The position numbers and the translations under genes were made by a program. This document shows, piece after piece, positions 1 to 9,894 of a DNA stretch of 27,935 bases (positions within the stretch are counted from its first letter, which is position 1; each line of letters begins with the position of its first letter). The stretch spans positions 1-27,935 of the forward strand of contig JAHBMJ010001619.1 of assembly GCA_018398765.1 (NCBI GenBank), read 5' to 3'. Below the pieces are notes generated by a model. It saw only the letters and a program-made list of their open reading frames with translations. It was not told the origin of the DNA and made no database searches. The DNA comes from Chromera velia. Its lineage: Eukaryota > Sar > Chromeraceae.

Positions 1-20
1 GTGTGTGTCTGTGTGTATGT

Positions 21-70
<50 letters not shown>

Positions 71-115
71 GTGTGTGTGTGTGTGCATATGAGCCCGTGT
101 GTGGGTGTACGGGCG
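1..115. repeat. (GT)n microsatellite in intron tail
   Basis: Nearly pure GT dinucleotides with scattered A interruptions run from the first base to about position 115. The tract ends just upstream of the acceptor CAG at 148-150 that opens the first visible VIT exon. It therefore lies in an intron and takes the place of a normal polypyrimidine tract. Confidence 0.9.
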
Positions 116-150
116 TTTGTGGGGACGTGTGAATGCACGTGGGTGCACAG

Positions 151-1159
151 GTGAGGGACTGGAAGTTCTTCGAGTTGCGCGAGTTGGCGAAGATCTACGA
201 AGAGAGGGGCCTGTCTCCTGATCTGGCGGCCATCGTCGCTCTGCAGCTGTCTTCACGGGGAGAGGAGGAGACGATCAGGGCACATATCCGGTCAGTAAGC
301 CTCGCAGAAATCAATGGAAGTCTATGAATCTTGGAGTCCAGAGTGAATCTGCGAGGGAAAGGAAAGGAAAGGTCGTCAGGCCGTTCGATCGATCGATCAA
401 AATCTGTTTGAGGATTCCAACGGATACTCTTTGACATTCCGTTCTATCTTGTTTGTCTGTTCGGGAAAATGAGGAGATTGACTGGGTTGATCAGCCAGAA
501 AGAAGGAATCAATTTCTGAAAAAAGCCCCCCCCTCTCCATAGAGTGAGAGAAGACAGACATCATCCTCGACATGCCATATCGGAAGAAAGATGGATTCGG
601 AATCGAGCTTCCTTCTCACTTCCTTGCTTCCTTCTTCCCTTCTGCAGAGACGACATCGGCATAGACGAAGACGAACCTCCGAGGCCCCTTCGTGCAGCGT
701 CAGTCGATCTCTCCATACTTGTCTGTCTGTCTACTTTCTGCTCTGCTCTCGTTTCCATTTCGCTTTTCTATTCGCAGACTGACATCCTTCGTCGTGTGGG
801 CTATCTTCCCCCGCATGCATGTACACGTGTGTTTGCACAGGCATAAAGGCTTTGCTCGGTGTGTGTGCAGATGGGTGTCGTTCGTTTCATTTTCTCTCGG
901 ATCTGTCGGACCAATCGTGGCTGCCGGGCTGACCCCCCCAGGATGGTTTGCCTTCACGACCGTGACGGTGGTGACTCTGGTCCTGCTCTTTCTGTTCGGG
1001 TCTCTGTCTGCTCAGATGGGGGGGTCCCCTGTTCTGAAGAGCGCTGTGAGGCTGACCGTGGGGGGTCTGGTGTCTCTGATGGGCACTTTTGGTGTCGGGA
1101 GGGTGTTTTCTCTGGTATTTGGAATGCAGGGGGAGGGAGGTGCGGCGGGAGGTGAGTAG
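151..1159 (+). CDS. VIT/CCC1-family vacuolar iron (manganese) transporter, 3' exons
   Basis: Membrane carrier of the VIT1/CCC1 (DUF125) family, known to load Fe2+ or Mn2+ into vacuole-like compartments. I place three exons at 151-290, 648-698 and 871-1159. Exon one carries the cytosolic helix motif ELRELAKIYEERGLSPDLA, typical of the domain between TM2 and TM3. Its donor is GTCAGT at 291. Exon two supplies RDDIGIDEDEPPRPLRA, with donor GTCAGT at 699. Exon three encodes the last three membrane segments (SFSLGSVGPIVAAGL; WFAFTTVTVVTLVLLFLFGSL; GLVSLMGTFGVGRVF). Both introns are phase 2: CG+A makes Arg and GC+A makes Ala, which rebuilds the family order AHIR-DD-IGI and PLRA-A-WVSF. The gene ends at TAG 1157-1159. 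The overlapping GTGAGT at 1152 could instead be a donor to a further exon. The 5' exons, with TM1 and TM2, lie outside the window. Confidence 0.85.
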
Positions 1160-3402
1160 TCAATCGTAGAATCAATCAACAGAGTCGCTAGTGATTTGGG
1201 AACTTGAAGGCTGCAGCGCATAGCAGCGCATCAGGTTTCGTCTCCATGAACGTGAATTTTGAAAAAAATGGAAGCTTTCAGTATCATTCAAGGATCGAAT
1301 TCAAGTTATTACCGTTATACGTCGTCTTGCTATAATATGCTATCGATCATTGCTACAATTTGATTTATAATCTCTGTCTAAGTTTCTTTTTTTTAAATGT
1401 AGCCTACGTGTTGGCTAAAACGGACTAAAAAAAAAGAGATCAGATTCTTTTTAGGATTCTTTCTTAAAGTTTTTTTTTTTCACTTTTGAAATTCAAACCA
1501 CATGGCATATAGATTTGAATAACAAGATGCAGCTTGATTAGAATTGCATGGGATTTATGTCTGCAGGATTGGCTTCCCACCCTAAATTGGCCTCCTACTA
1601 GGCGTAGGCTGAGAAAAAAAAAAAAAGAAGTGAAATCTAAGCTTAAAAAGTCTAACTTTAACCCCCCCCCCAAATTTATACTATTAATTAGCCACCAATA
1701 TATACAGTGTTTATAGAGGACAAATTCTGAATCTACGTTTTAATCCTGAGCTTTTAACAAGTTTTACAAGCTTAACTTTTTGAATATAAATCTAAGTTTC
1801 ACTCACAGCGTTCAGCCATTCACAATGCAATTTCATACCACTACACCGTTAAAGTGACCGTTTTCTTCTTCGAGAACCTCGAGCACGGCATTGTCAACTT
1901 CGGCCCAACCCCATACAGGAAAGTTATGTCCATTTGCTAAACGCACGGTTGCGTTTCTTAAAAAATTTGATTCCTCTTTTAAATTGGGCCACTGCTGCAC
2001 CAGACACAGTATTTTCAAAAGAAAACTCGACCTTCTTCCCCTTCAGACGTCTTCCATGGGCCCATGGCAAAGATTCATCAAGCACGGAAAGATGCATCCT
2101 TAAATGTTCTTGCTCTATTAGCAGGGCGCGTGCGCGCGCGCACATTCATTCACTCACAATCTCTTAATTAGACTCTCGCACTCAATAGCACGCATGCAAA
2201 GACACACCCCGACACACAAGGAGAGCCTCACGGCGCAAAGATTCCCAAGAGGGAAGATCATGGTGATGAGACAACCAAGTCACAACAGCGTAAGTTAAGG
2301 GGAACTTCTCATTTGTACAATTAGACACACACACAGACGCACACAGAGACACAGCAAGATACAGTAAGCATGAAGGGAACGGGTCGATCTGTCGAGACCA
2401 AAACTCTCATGCAAATTCATGTAGCCTCAGACGGCCGGAGGCAAAACGTCCCATGCGGAGATTGCCATACCATTGAAGTAGACTAGAAAAAATGCGCAGA
2501 CACATTCATTTACTCATTCAATCCAATCAACTCCTTCTCTCCCTACCAATCCGTTCATTCATTCATCCATCGGTCCACCCATCGATGCATTTCGGTCGAT
2601 CGATTCCCCTACGCACACCCCCGGCCGCTCAAGTTTTTCTTTCCTAAGCTGCCCCCCATTAATCGAATTGAATCGAATCGAACTGTTATAACACCAGCAC
2701 TTGATCTCTTATTTGCCCAGTCACTCCCCCGGTTCCCACACTGAACTAATCTGATTCTCCCCCCAATCATGTAATGAAGCATACAACCGATTCTTCAAAT
2801 TGTGTCTCTCTCGATCGATCGCACTCTCTCTGACGGACTGGCAGAGGATCCATCCTAGCTGCCTTTTATTCCTCAAAACTGTCCATACAATCCAGTAATT
2901 CCACTCTCCTTCCCTCCAAAGTACAACATCCGAAGATTCCCTCCCACTCTCCTTCTTTCCTTCCTTCCTTCCTTCCTTTCCTTCTTCCTTCCTTGCTTTC
3001 CTCCTTTCCTTCTCCCTTCCTTCCTTTCCTCCTTTCCTTCTTCCTTTCTTTGCAGCAACACCTCAATCTCTGCTCAGATGCTTCGATTGCATTCGTTCTT
3101 CCTTCCTTCTTAAAGTTTCAATCCTTATATTGAGTTCGCCCACTCGATCAGACCTCCTTCTCCACTCTTCCCAGTACTGGAGGGAAGGGAATTAATAGAG
3201 CCGGATGGAGACTCTTCTTTCTTTTCCCCTCAATCAAAAATTGAGACACAGGCGGGAGCCGGAAAAAAAAGAAAAAGACAACGAAGATGATTGAAGACAC
3301 ACAACATAAATGCGGGAACTTAGACGGAAACGGACTTTAAACCGACTTTCACACAACACCTTCCCTCCCTTCCTTCCTCATCAACCGGCAAAAAACCCTC
3401 AA
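1160..3402. other. Intergenic region, no recognised gene
   Basis: The stretch 1250-1830 is AT-rich with homopolymer A and T runs. From 1900 to 2860 it is mixed sequence with short CA-rich and TCGA-rich patches. From 2938 to 3060 it is pyrimidine-rich microsatellite. Short open frames here look random, and I see no domain, RNA gene or clear promoter. The end of this stretch should hold the 3' flank of the minus-strand NHL-BTB gene and the 3' flank of the VIT gene. Confidence 0.6.
2938..3056. repeat. (CCTT)n pyrimidine microsatellite
   Basis: CTTC/CCTT repeats with imperfect units form a pyrimidine-only tract on the plus strand. The minus-strand lysine/glutamate/arginine-rich open frames over it are translated simple sequence, not genes. 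Confidence 0.85.
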
Positions 3403-3405
3403 TTA

Positions 3406-4857
3406 CTACTGTCTCGATCCTTTCTTATCACTGAGTCTGCGGTTCAACTCCAACATCAGCTGGGGCCTCTCTGAGAGCCCTTACAGTGACCGTTTGATCA
3501 TGGTAAGGCGGGTAAAAAGGGTGACGACATTGTGCACGGACAGGAGACGGGAGGCCCGACCGACCGCGTACTCGTACACGCGCTCCAACTGGATCTCCTC
3601 GGCCTTGTGCATGACCTCCATGAGGTGCTCACCCGGAAACCGGAGCTCGTCGGTGTGGAGGTAGCACAGGATGGCCTTGAAGGCTTCGGGGGTCGTGTTA
3701 CCGATGGTGATCTCTCTGCAGCCTTCCTGCCCCTCGGCAAAGCCGGACGTGAGCATGGTTCGGAAGTACTCCGAACGTCTGATGAGGATGGCGCGGAGTG
3801 CGTGAATTCGAGCACCCCCCACTATGAAGGTGACGTCGGAGAGGGTCTTATCGTTCAGCAGCGCCTCCATCTGGGTCGCGAACACTGAGGGAAGCGCGGA
3901 CTGAGGGGCTGTAAGGCCAGCAGCCACTTTCCGGACGCGGTGGTTTGACTAGTCTACGACAATAACGTTGCCGCCACAATCTACTGCCACTCCACTCGGA
4001 GCGCGGAACTGCACCTGTCTGCCTCGACCATCGTGCCAACCTGCAGTGCCGCTCCCTGCAAGGACCGTTACAACGCCGTGCGGGGTGATCTTGCGGATGC
4101 GGTGGTTGTAGGCATCTGCAATGATAACGTTATTGCTGCCATCCACCGCCACTCCACTTGGAGAGTGGAAGGATGCCTGCATGCCTTGACCATCGCGGAA
4201 TCCCGCGGTGCCACTTCCTGCAAGAGTGCTGACGTTGCCTTCTGGACAGATCTTTAGAAGTAGCCTTTACTGTCCACTGCAACTTCAAACGGATAGTTGA
4301 ACTGCGCCTGCATGCCTTGACCATCGAGCCAACCACTAGTGCCGCTCCCTGCAAGAGTGCTGACGTTGCCTTCCGGGCTGATTTTGCGGATGCAGTGGTT
4401 GTAGGTGTCTGCGACGATAACGTTACCGCTGCCATCTACCGCCGCCACCCGGATAGCAGAACTGCGCCTGCGTGCCTTGACCGTCGCGCCAACCTCTAGT
4501 GCCGTTCCCTGCAAGAGTGCTGACATTACCTTCCGGGCTGATCTTGCGGATGCGGTGGTTTGACTGGTCTGCGACGATAATGTTGTCACTGTCATCTACC
4601 ACCACACCTTTTGGATTGTAGAACTGCGCCTCTCTTCTTCTGCCGTCAGCCCAGCCGGGAGTGCCGCTCCCTGTGGTGACATGTCCGCTAGCCCGTCCAT
4701 TCAGGGTGATCTTGTGGACGCAGTGGTTGCCGTACTCTGCAACGATTAAATTGCCACTCCCATCTACCGCAATGCTCATCGGATGAGGAAAGCGTGCCTG
4801 TTTTTCCTGGCTATTACCCCAGGCGTTGCATGCAAACGAGAAGAGCTGCATGATCAA
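3406..4857 (-). pseudogene. NHL-repeat/BTB-domain protein, disrupted
   Basis: Read from 4857 downwards. Six NHL beta-propeller blades (core V-A-V-D-G-S-G-N-V-I-V-A-D-x-x-N-H-x-I-R-K, linker S-T-L-A-G-S-G-T-x-G-W-x-D-G) are followed by a BTB/POZ domain starting near LNDKTLSDVTFIVGG and a short C-terminal tail. BTB domains usually bind partners such as cullin-3, and NHL propellers usually bind proteins or RNA, so an E3-ligase adaptor role is possible (inference). The frame is broken four times. A loss of about 2 nt near 4440-4449 breaks blade 3. A deletion near 4250-4268 removes most of blade 4. An in-frame TAG lies at 3949-3951, where a sister blade has CAG. A TAA lies at 3481-3483, followed in frame by coding-like sequence (SERPQLMLELNRRLS, typical of BTB protein ends) up to tandem TAG TAA at 3408-3403. 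The start is uncertain and an upstream exon is likely. Recent decay or assembly errors could explain the breaks. Confidence 0.8.
3949..4800 (-). repeat. NHL-coding tandem repeat, about 170-bp units
   Basis: Six tandem units share nearly identical DNA, including segments that encode CRKISPEGNVSTLAG and QGMQAQF variants. The fourth unit is shortened by an internal deletion. The similarity between units suggests recent unequal exchange or gene conversion in the propeller. Confidence 0.75.
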
Positions 4858-5402
4858 GGCTGTCTTTTTTTGGAGGGTCTTAGAAAGGCAACGTGTATGG
4901 GATGGTCAGACTGAAATTTGACAAGGCGTGAGTAGTCAGAGTCTCCACGCCACTACTCTCGGAAGAGATGCTCTTAAGAATCCTACTTGAAGATTGCCTC
5001 GCAGTCTCATGCGGTCAAGACTTCTCTGAAAGGGTCGACAGAATGGAGTTGTCTACAGAATTGCACAGACGGCTGCTATGCAGGATCTATGAATAACAAT
5101 TGGTGGAATCTTTTCTGATTCTTCGTCCTCCTGTTCTTGTCCCAAAGCTTCAGACGAGCTCAGAGTGAAGAAACATTGGTGCTGTGATGAACAAGCATGG
5201 ACCAATTTCCGCTCTCTAGATAGCCTTGAACGCGGTCCCGGGAGATCTCGTCCGGCCGAGGATTTGCCTAATATTATTTGGGTAACAGTCGAAGTAGACG
5301 AAGAGATTCTTTTTAAGGGGTGGAGCAACAAACGCGACAGACGATGAGTCTATGGAGGGATGCATTCCTTTCTCGATTAAAAGTGTGTTTATTCATCTTT
5401 GG
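4858..5402. other. 5' flank of NHL-BTB gene, nothing recognised
   Basis: No family is recognisable in any frame. A 92-codon minus-strand open frame (5053-5331) lies upstream of the NHL gene on the same strand and could hold a 5' exon, but its sequence gives no support. Confidence 0.4.
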
Positions 5403-5745
5403 TCTCTCTTTTACACTTTAGAGGTCCGTATCGATGGGAGCTGACTTTTCCCCTTTCTTTAGGTCTTTTTCGTGTCATGCTCGTCCTCCTCTCCATATCC
5501 TACTGCATCTTTCTGTCGTTCCATCCCTCCTAACTCTTCTCAATGCCTGTGTAGCTTCAGTCAAGAGAATCTCTCTTTTGGAATTCAGGGGTCCGTATCG
5601 ATGGGAGTTTATTTGTCCCCTTTCTCTGGTTCTTTTCCGTGTCACACTCGTCTTTCTCTCCGTATCTTACAGAATCCTCCTGTCGTTCCATCCCTCCCCT
5701 CTCTTCTCCATCCGTATGTGACTTCAGTTAAGAGAATCTCTCATG
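5403..5745. repeat. 167-bp tandem duplication (two copies plus partial)
   Basis: GGTCCGTATCGATGGGAG occurs at 5423 and 5590. CTTCAG followed by AGAGAATCTCTC occurs at 5555 and 5722. TCTCTCTTTT occurs at 5403 and 5570. All are exactly 167 bp apart, so the copies have kept length despite many substitutions. No protein is evident. Confidence 0.85.
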
Positions 5746-6472
5746 TTTTCTTGGTAGCTCCTGTCTGTGGAGACCATAATGAGAGAGAAGAAATGTCAGG
5801 ACAGAAATCGAAGCGTAAAATCGCTTTAGATTCTTTTTAAGTTAAATTCTAAATGAAAACGATATCGACGGACTCTAGCTATAAAATGTTACTAGGGTTT
5901 TCTAGTATTTTAGAGTGGAGAGAAGTTAAAAAGCGATTTAAGAATTAACTATTCATATTTCATCTATTTTTTAGTAAATTTATTGACATCTAATTAAGCG
6001 ATTTCAAAGGTTCTCGCTTCTTTTAGGATAAAATTATTGAAGTAGGGATTATAAGTCAATATAGGCTTTTCTTCTAAACGTTTCTAGTATACGTCTTAAA
6101 GATGCTATTATAATGTATCTTTAGTTTAATTAGGATATCAGGTTACAAGGTTGACTAAGAATCTTAAGAATTAGAACTTAATAAAATATAAAGCCTAAAT
6201 TTTTAAGAATTAGTAATTAGAAATCTCTAGTAAAAGCAATAGAATACATCGTGATAGTATAGAGTTTGAATTACTAGATGTTCTTAGGTAGTTTAGATCA
6301 ACTGTTTTCTCTTTGAATATTGGTATCGTGATTTTAATAACTAATATTATTCACTTTGTAATATCATCATAGATGTTTATTAATTAACTGATTACGAAAT
6401 TTTGTAACTCTGTAGGGCTTTGAAGGAGGTATCTACTTGAAAAGACAGAGAGACCATGGTAGACTAAAGAGT
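5746..6472. other. AT-rich intergenic region
   Basis: The region is strongly AT-rich from about 5830 to 6410 and has no open frame or family signature. It probably holds the 3' flank of the minus-strand gene that starts at 6473. Confidence 0.5.
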
Positions 6473-7072
6473 CTAGAGAACGACCTTTGACAGAGGTTCC
6501 TGCATGGGAGGCAAATGAGACCATGGAGTACTAAGAGTCGGTGGGGGTGGGGGACTCAGAATGGCGGGTGGCGGAGTCTGTAGGGTTGCCGGCGAGATCT
6601 TCAGCTGTTTTATGAGGTTCAGCAGTTGCTTGGGAACCTCCCGAATGACCTCTGCTCCAATGTCCGCGAGTCTCATTTTCTCCCTCTCCCTGTACGTCTC
6701 TCGAAGTTGCTCAGGCACCTGTGTGATGGTGGTCATCGCCGACGACTCGATTGTTGACTTCACCTGCGGAGGAGGAGGTGGGACAGTGGTGGTAGAGGAG
6801 CTGGTTCTGAAACCGTTCCACGAGGATACCTTCGGGCGTCGGAATGGAGATCCTCTGCTCTCTTCCTTTTCTCGTCTCTCTCCTTCTCCAATTCCTCTTC
6901 CTCATTGACAACAAATTTAGCTGCAAACTTCCACTCGTTGAAGAGCTTAGCCTCTTCGGTTGCTTTTCGCTCCTCTTCTCTCAGTTGCTTCTTTTCTTCG
7001 GCAACAACTTCTCTTGCTGCTTCTTTCCACAGGTTCTCCTCGTGAAGAACAGCATCAACTTCCGGTGTCCTC
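6473..7072 (-). CDS. Coiled-coil exon of an unrecognised minus-strand gene (3' end)
   Basis: A good acceptor (GATTACAG at 7080-7073) opens a charged alpha-helical reading frame with REVVAEEKKQLREEERKATEEAKL, then NEEEELEKERDEKRKRAED. Near 6807-6829 the frame must shift to continue into VPPPPPQVKSTIESSAM, PEQLRETYREREKMRLADIG and a proline-rich tail, ending at the stop at 6473. The shift could be an indel. A 23-nt GT...AG segment there would also join the frames exactly, but it is very short for an intron. The exon starts in phase 2. Two upstream donors fit: AG|GTAGGT at 8437, ending the transposase, and TC|GTATGT at about 10737, ending the host-like coiled-coil ORF. The second joins two lysine/glutamate-rich helices and seems the more natural gene. 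No domain is recognised. Confidence 0.5.
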
Positions 7073-7136
7073 CTGTAATCCACATCAGCAGAGAGCGAAA
7101 GAGTAAATGACAGATAAGGAGAAAGAGCGAGAGACA

Positions 7137-7230
7137 TTAAAATCACTGTCACCAATCCACCATACATCTATCCTTCCATAAGCATCCCCCCCTATTTCTA
7201 AACCAAACAGACAGGCAGACGGACATGGAT

Positions 7231-7266
<36 letters not shown>

Positions 7267-7285
7267 GAATGCGACATAGAGACAC

Positions 7286-7326
<41 letters not shown>

Positions 7327-8054
7327 TAGACAGACAGACAGACAGACAGAGGGAGAGTTAGACAGACAGACAGACAGACGAACAGACAGATAGACGAACA
7401 GACAGACAGACGGACAGTAAGGTTCCCCAAAATGCCTTAAAATCACTGTCACCAATCCACCATACATCCATCCTTCCATAAGCACCCCCCCCTATTTCTA
7501 AACCAAACAGACAGGCAGACGGATACGAACAGAGAGACAAACAGACAGACAGACAGACAGACGAACAGACAGACAGAGAGACAGACAGAACAGAGAGACA
7601 GAGAGACAGAAAGACAGAGAGACAGACAGACAGACAGAGAGACAGACAGACAGACATATAGACAGGCAGACATATAAACAGGCAGACAGGCAGACAGACA
7701 GACAGAGGGAGAGTCAGACAGACAGACAGACGAACAGACAGATAGACGAACAGACAGACAGACGGACAGTAAGGTTCCCCAAAATGCCTTAAAATCACTG
7801 TCACCAATCCACCATACATCCATCCTTCCATAAGCACCCCCCCATATTTCTAAACCAAACAGACAGGCAGACGGACACGAACAGAGAGACAAACAAACAG
7901 ACAGACAGACAGACACACAGAGGGAAAGACAGACAGATAGACAGACAGACGAACAGACAGACAGAGAGACAGACAGACGGACAGACAGACAGAGAGACGG
8001 ACAGACAGCCAGCCAGCCAGCCAGACAGACAGACAGACAGAGAGAGAGACTGAC

Positions 8055-8085
<31 letters not shown>

Positions 8086-8205
8086 GAGACACACAGACAG
8101 GTAGACAGACAGACAGACGAACAGACAAACTGACGAACAGACAGACATGTGGACAGACAGACAGACAGACAGGTGCTGAGATAAATAAACACCCAATTGG
8201 ATACA
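7137..8205. repeat. (CAGA)n satellite with three embedded transposon-end copies
   Basis: Long CAGA/GACA runs on the plus strand are interrupted by three near-identical blocks of about 70-83 bp (7137-7204, 7423-7504, 7775-7857). Each reads AAATCACTGTCACCAATCCA...CTATTTCTAAACC. Block spacing is about 299 and 353 bp. The CAGA DNA before blocks 2 and 3 is also shared, which marks a higher-order repeat. Minus-strand open frames rich in CLSV are translated satellite and are not proteins. Confidence 0.9.
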
Positions 8206-8253
8206 GAGGAAAAGAAACAGAATAAATGGACAGACTGACGTACAGACAATTAA

Positions 8254-8385
8254 AAGCAGACAGACAAAGAAACCACTCTCCGCTACTGCCACCTCTAGTG
8301 GGTGGGTTCGCAACAATCAAAAGCAGACAGACAAAGAGACCACTCTCCTCTACCACCACCTCTAGTAGGGGGGTTCGCAAACAAA
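8254..8385. repeat. 67-bp tandem duplication
   Basis: AAGCAGACAGACAAAGA starts at 8254 and again at 8321. Each copy is followed by an ACCACTCTCC...ACCTCTAGT...GGGTTCGCAA segment. It sits between the CAGA satellite and the transposase gene, inside the predicted intron. Confidence 0.8.
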
Positions 8386-8437
8386 CAGACAGACAATCGG
8401 ATAGACGTTCAGAGACAGAGAGAGACAGACGACCTAC

Positions 8438-9391
8438 CTGATGACTCTGAAGGTGAACCTTCTTGCTGCCTCCCAGAATGCTTCCCAGACGTTGTGATCA
8501 AATTCTCGCCTCCATTCACACTCATCGAGACTCTGTTGGAGTGTGTCCTTGCCAAAGCGTCTTCGTGGAACAAAGGCCTTGACCACTCTCCAAGTTGCTT
8601 CGATTGTGTTCGTATGGACATCGGTCTGTCTGTCGCGGAACCACTTCTTGTGGCACACTGTGTCATAATAGGCAAAGTGTCTTCTCGGCCGGCTTCTCTG
8701 TAGCCGCCCATTCATCTGAGAAGTAGCGAGATTTGCCGTCTATGTTTTTCTGCATGAATTCTCCCAGGGTCTCCTGATCCTTATGTTTTACAACTGATAG
8801 ACACACTCGCTTTCTTGTGCCTCTCTCCACTGCTCCAACTACCCCCCTCAGTCGCCTCCCTCGATTGTTTTTTCTTTTCGAAAACATGCTCTCGTCTCTT
8901 TCTATTGTTTCCCCTTCCCCCCCGATCTTGTCTTTTTTCTTGATCTCCTGAATATCAGCTGAAATAATTTTTTGAAACAGGTTGAACATCCTCGTGATCG
9001 TTGGGCCACTTACGTAGCCCTCAGCTTCTACAGAGGAAAAGGTGTCTCCTTTGAGGAACTTGTACGCGAGCATCACGAAGTGTGTATAGGACAGTGAAGA
9101 ACCGTTTGCAATCGTTCCCGATCTCTCTAACACCGAGGTGCCGTGTCTTGGACATCTCTTTCGACGGCATCTCCAGAAGAATGGCTTATCAGAGACCTTT
9201 GTCATTGGATGACAGTCGCTGTCCGTCTTGCAACCACAAAGTGGGACTTCAAGGAGAAGTCCTTTCTCAACAAAAAACGATCGACAGCGTTCTTCTACTG
9301 CTGTGTCGTCAAAGAGAAGAGCTTGGATAGCCGACTTGATTGGGTCTTCCTTTATTTTTGGAAGGACCCCTGCTCTGTGTCTTCTCCACAT
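8438..9391 (-). pseudogene. Merlin/ISXO2-like DDE transposase, one frameshift
   Basis: Cuts and joins transposon ends. From ATG 9391-9389 the protein has an N-terminal zinc-ribbon with cysteines at about residues 52, 54, 75 and 80 (motif FFWRCRRKRC). It then has the ISXO2 catalytic core: first Asp in TIERDESMFSKRK (about D166), followed by NRGRRLRGVVGAVERGTRKR, and second Asp in YFSDEW (about D226). A frameshift near 8678-8690 separates this from the third catalytic residue, the Glu of HTNTIEATW, and from SLDECEWRREF, the usual Merlin C-terminal signature. The length of about 318 residues is normal for the family. The frame reaches a donor CAG|GTAGGT at 8437, with TAG as the next in-frame stop. 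It may therefore end here or splice on to the coiled-coil exon at 7072. The frameshift could be decay or a sequencing error. Confidence 0.8.
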
Positions 9392-9532
9392 GGTTTTGAA
9401 AACCAGGTCAGACACTGGTTAGCCTTAAGCGAAACGGACTCGGTCTATCTGTAAACAATCTGAAATGTGGATACTGAAGGCTCCCGTCAGTGATAGAGAA
9501 ATCTCTTAGTCGTCGTGGTCTTTGTTTTTTTT

Positions 9533-9615
9533 GGGTTTAGAAATAGGGGGGGGTGCTTATAGAAGGATGGATGTATGGTGGATTGGTGACAGTGATTTTT
9601 AGGCATTTTGGGGAA
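9533..9615. repeat. Terminal inverted repeat, right end of Merlin element
   Basis: GGGTTTAGAAATAGGGG...GGCATTTTGGGGAA is the reverse complement of the blocks at 7423-7504 and 7775-7857, with only a few differences. It lies upstream of the transposase start, where the element end is expected. Confidence 0.75.
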
Positions 9616-9894
9616 GCAGTGGTTTTTTGGTTCTTCGCGCGCGTTTAGCGCACATGGATGGTAGTGGGGCATGCATACATGCATGGTTTTTGTAGTGGAG
9701 CACCTGTAGTTTGATTTAGGTTTAATATGCAATGTAATGCATGCAGGAGACGCGCGCGCATGCATCGCTCGCGCGGAGACGGCTAAAGCATGCATGCTCC
9801 CGGCCCGCGGAACCCCCCCCCCCCCGATCCCCCCCCGCGTGGGAAAAAAGTCCGCAGACCTGAAACCAGGGCTGGTAAATATCGGCATAAAGCC
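9616..9894. other. GC-rich, purine-pyrimidine alternating spacer
   Basis: There are several GCATGC and CGCGCG runs (for example GACGCGCGCGCATGCATCGC near 9751) and a C homopolymer near 9812. No gene is seen. Confidence 0.5.

Larger units (their letters stand above)
7137..9615 (-). mobile_element. Merlin-type (IS1595/ISXO2-related) DNA transposon
   Basis: The element contains a DDE transposase gene on the minus strand. An inverted terminal block lies on its 5' side (9533-9615), and its complement occurs at 7775-7857 and again at 7423 and 7137. The block ends outward with TTCCCCAAAATGCC. The smallest element consistent with paired inverted ends is 7775-9615, about 1.84 kb. I could not find a convincing 8-9 bp target duplication next to either end, which is expected if the left end was amplified together with CAGA satellite. 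Confidence 0.7.

Noticed and set aside
1833..2018. Minus-strand frame with LANGHNFPVWGWAEVD, reminiscent of retroelement protease regions
   Set aside because: It is short, isolated, without catalytic Asp or neighbouring element parts. The resemblance is too weak to call.
2866..3066. Lys/Glu/Arg-rich minus-strand open frames
   Set aside because: They are translation of the CCTT microsatellite. All frames look the same and no conserved domain is present.
7149..8380. Long minus-strand frames full of CLSV repeats, looking like a cysteine-rich repeat protein
   Set aside because: They read through CAGA satellite and transposon-end blocks. The repeat period in DNA explains the peptide.
7775..9615. 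Search for an 8-9 bp target duplication at the Merlin ends
   Set aside because: Flanks (GACAGTAAGG on the left, GCAGTGGTTT on the right) do not match. The left end is repeated and its original flank may be lost.
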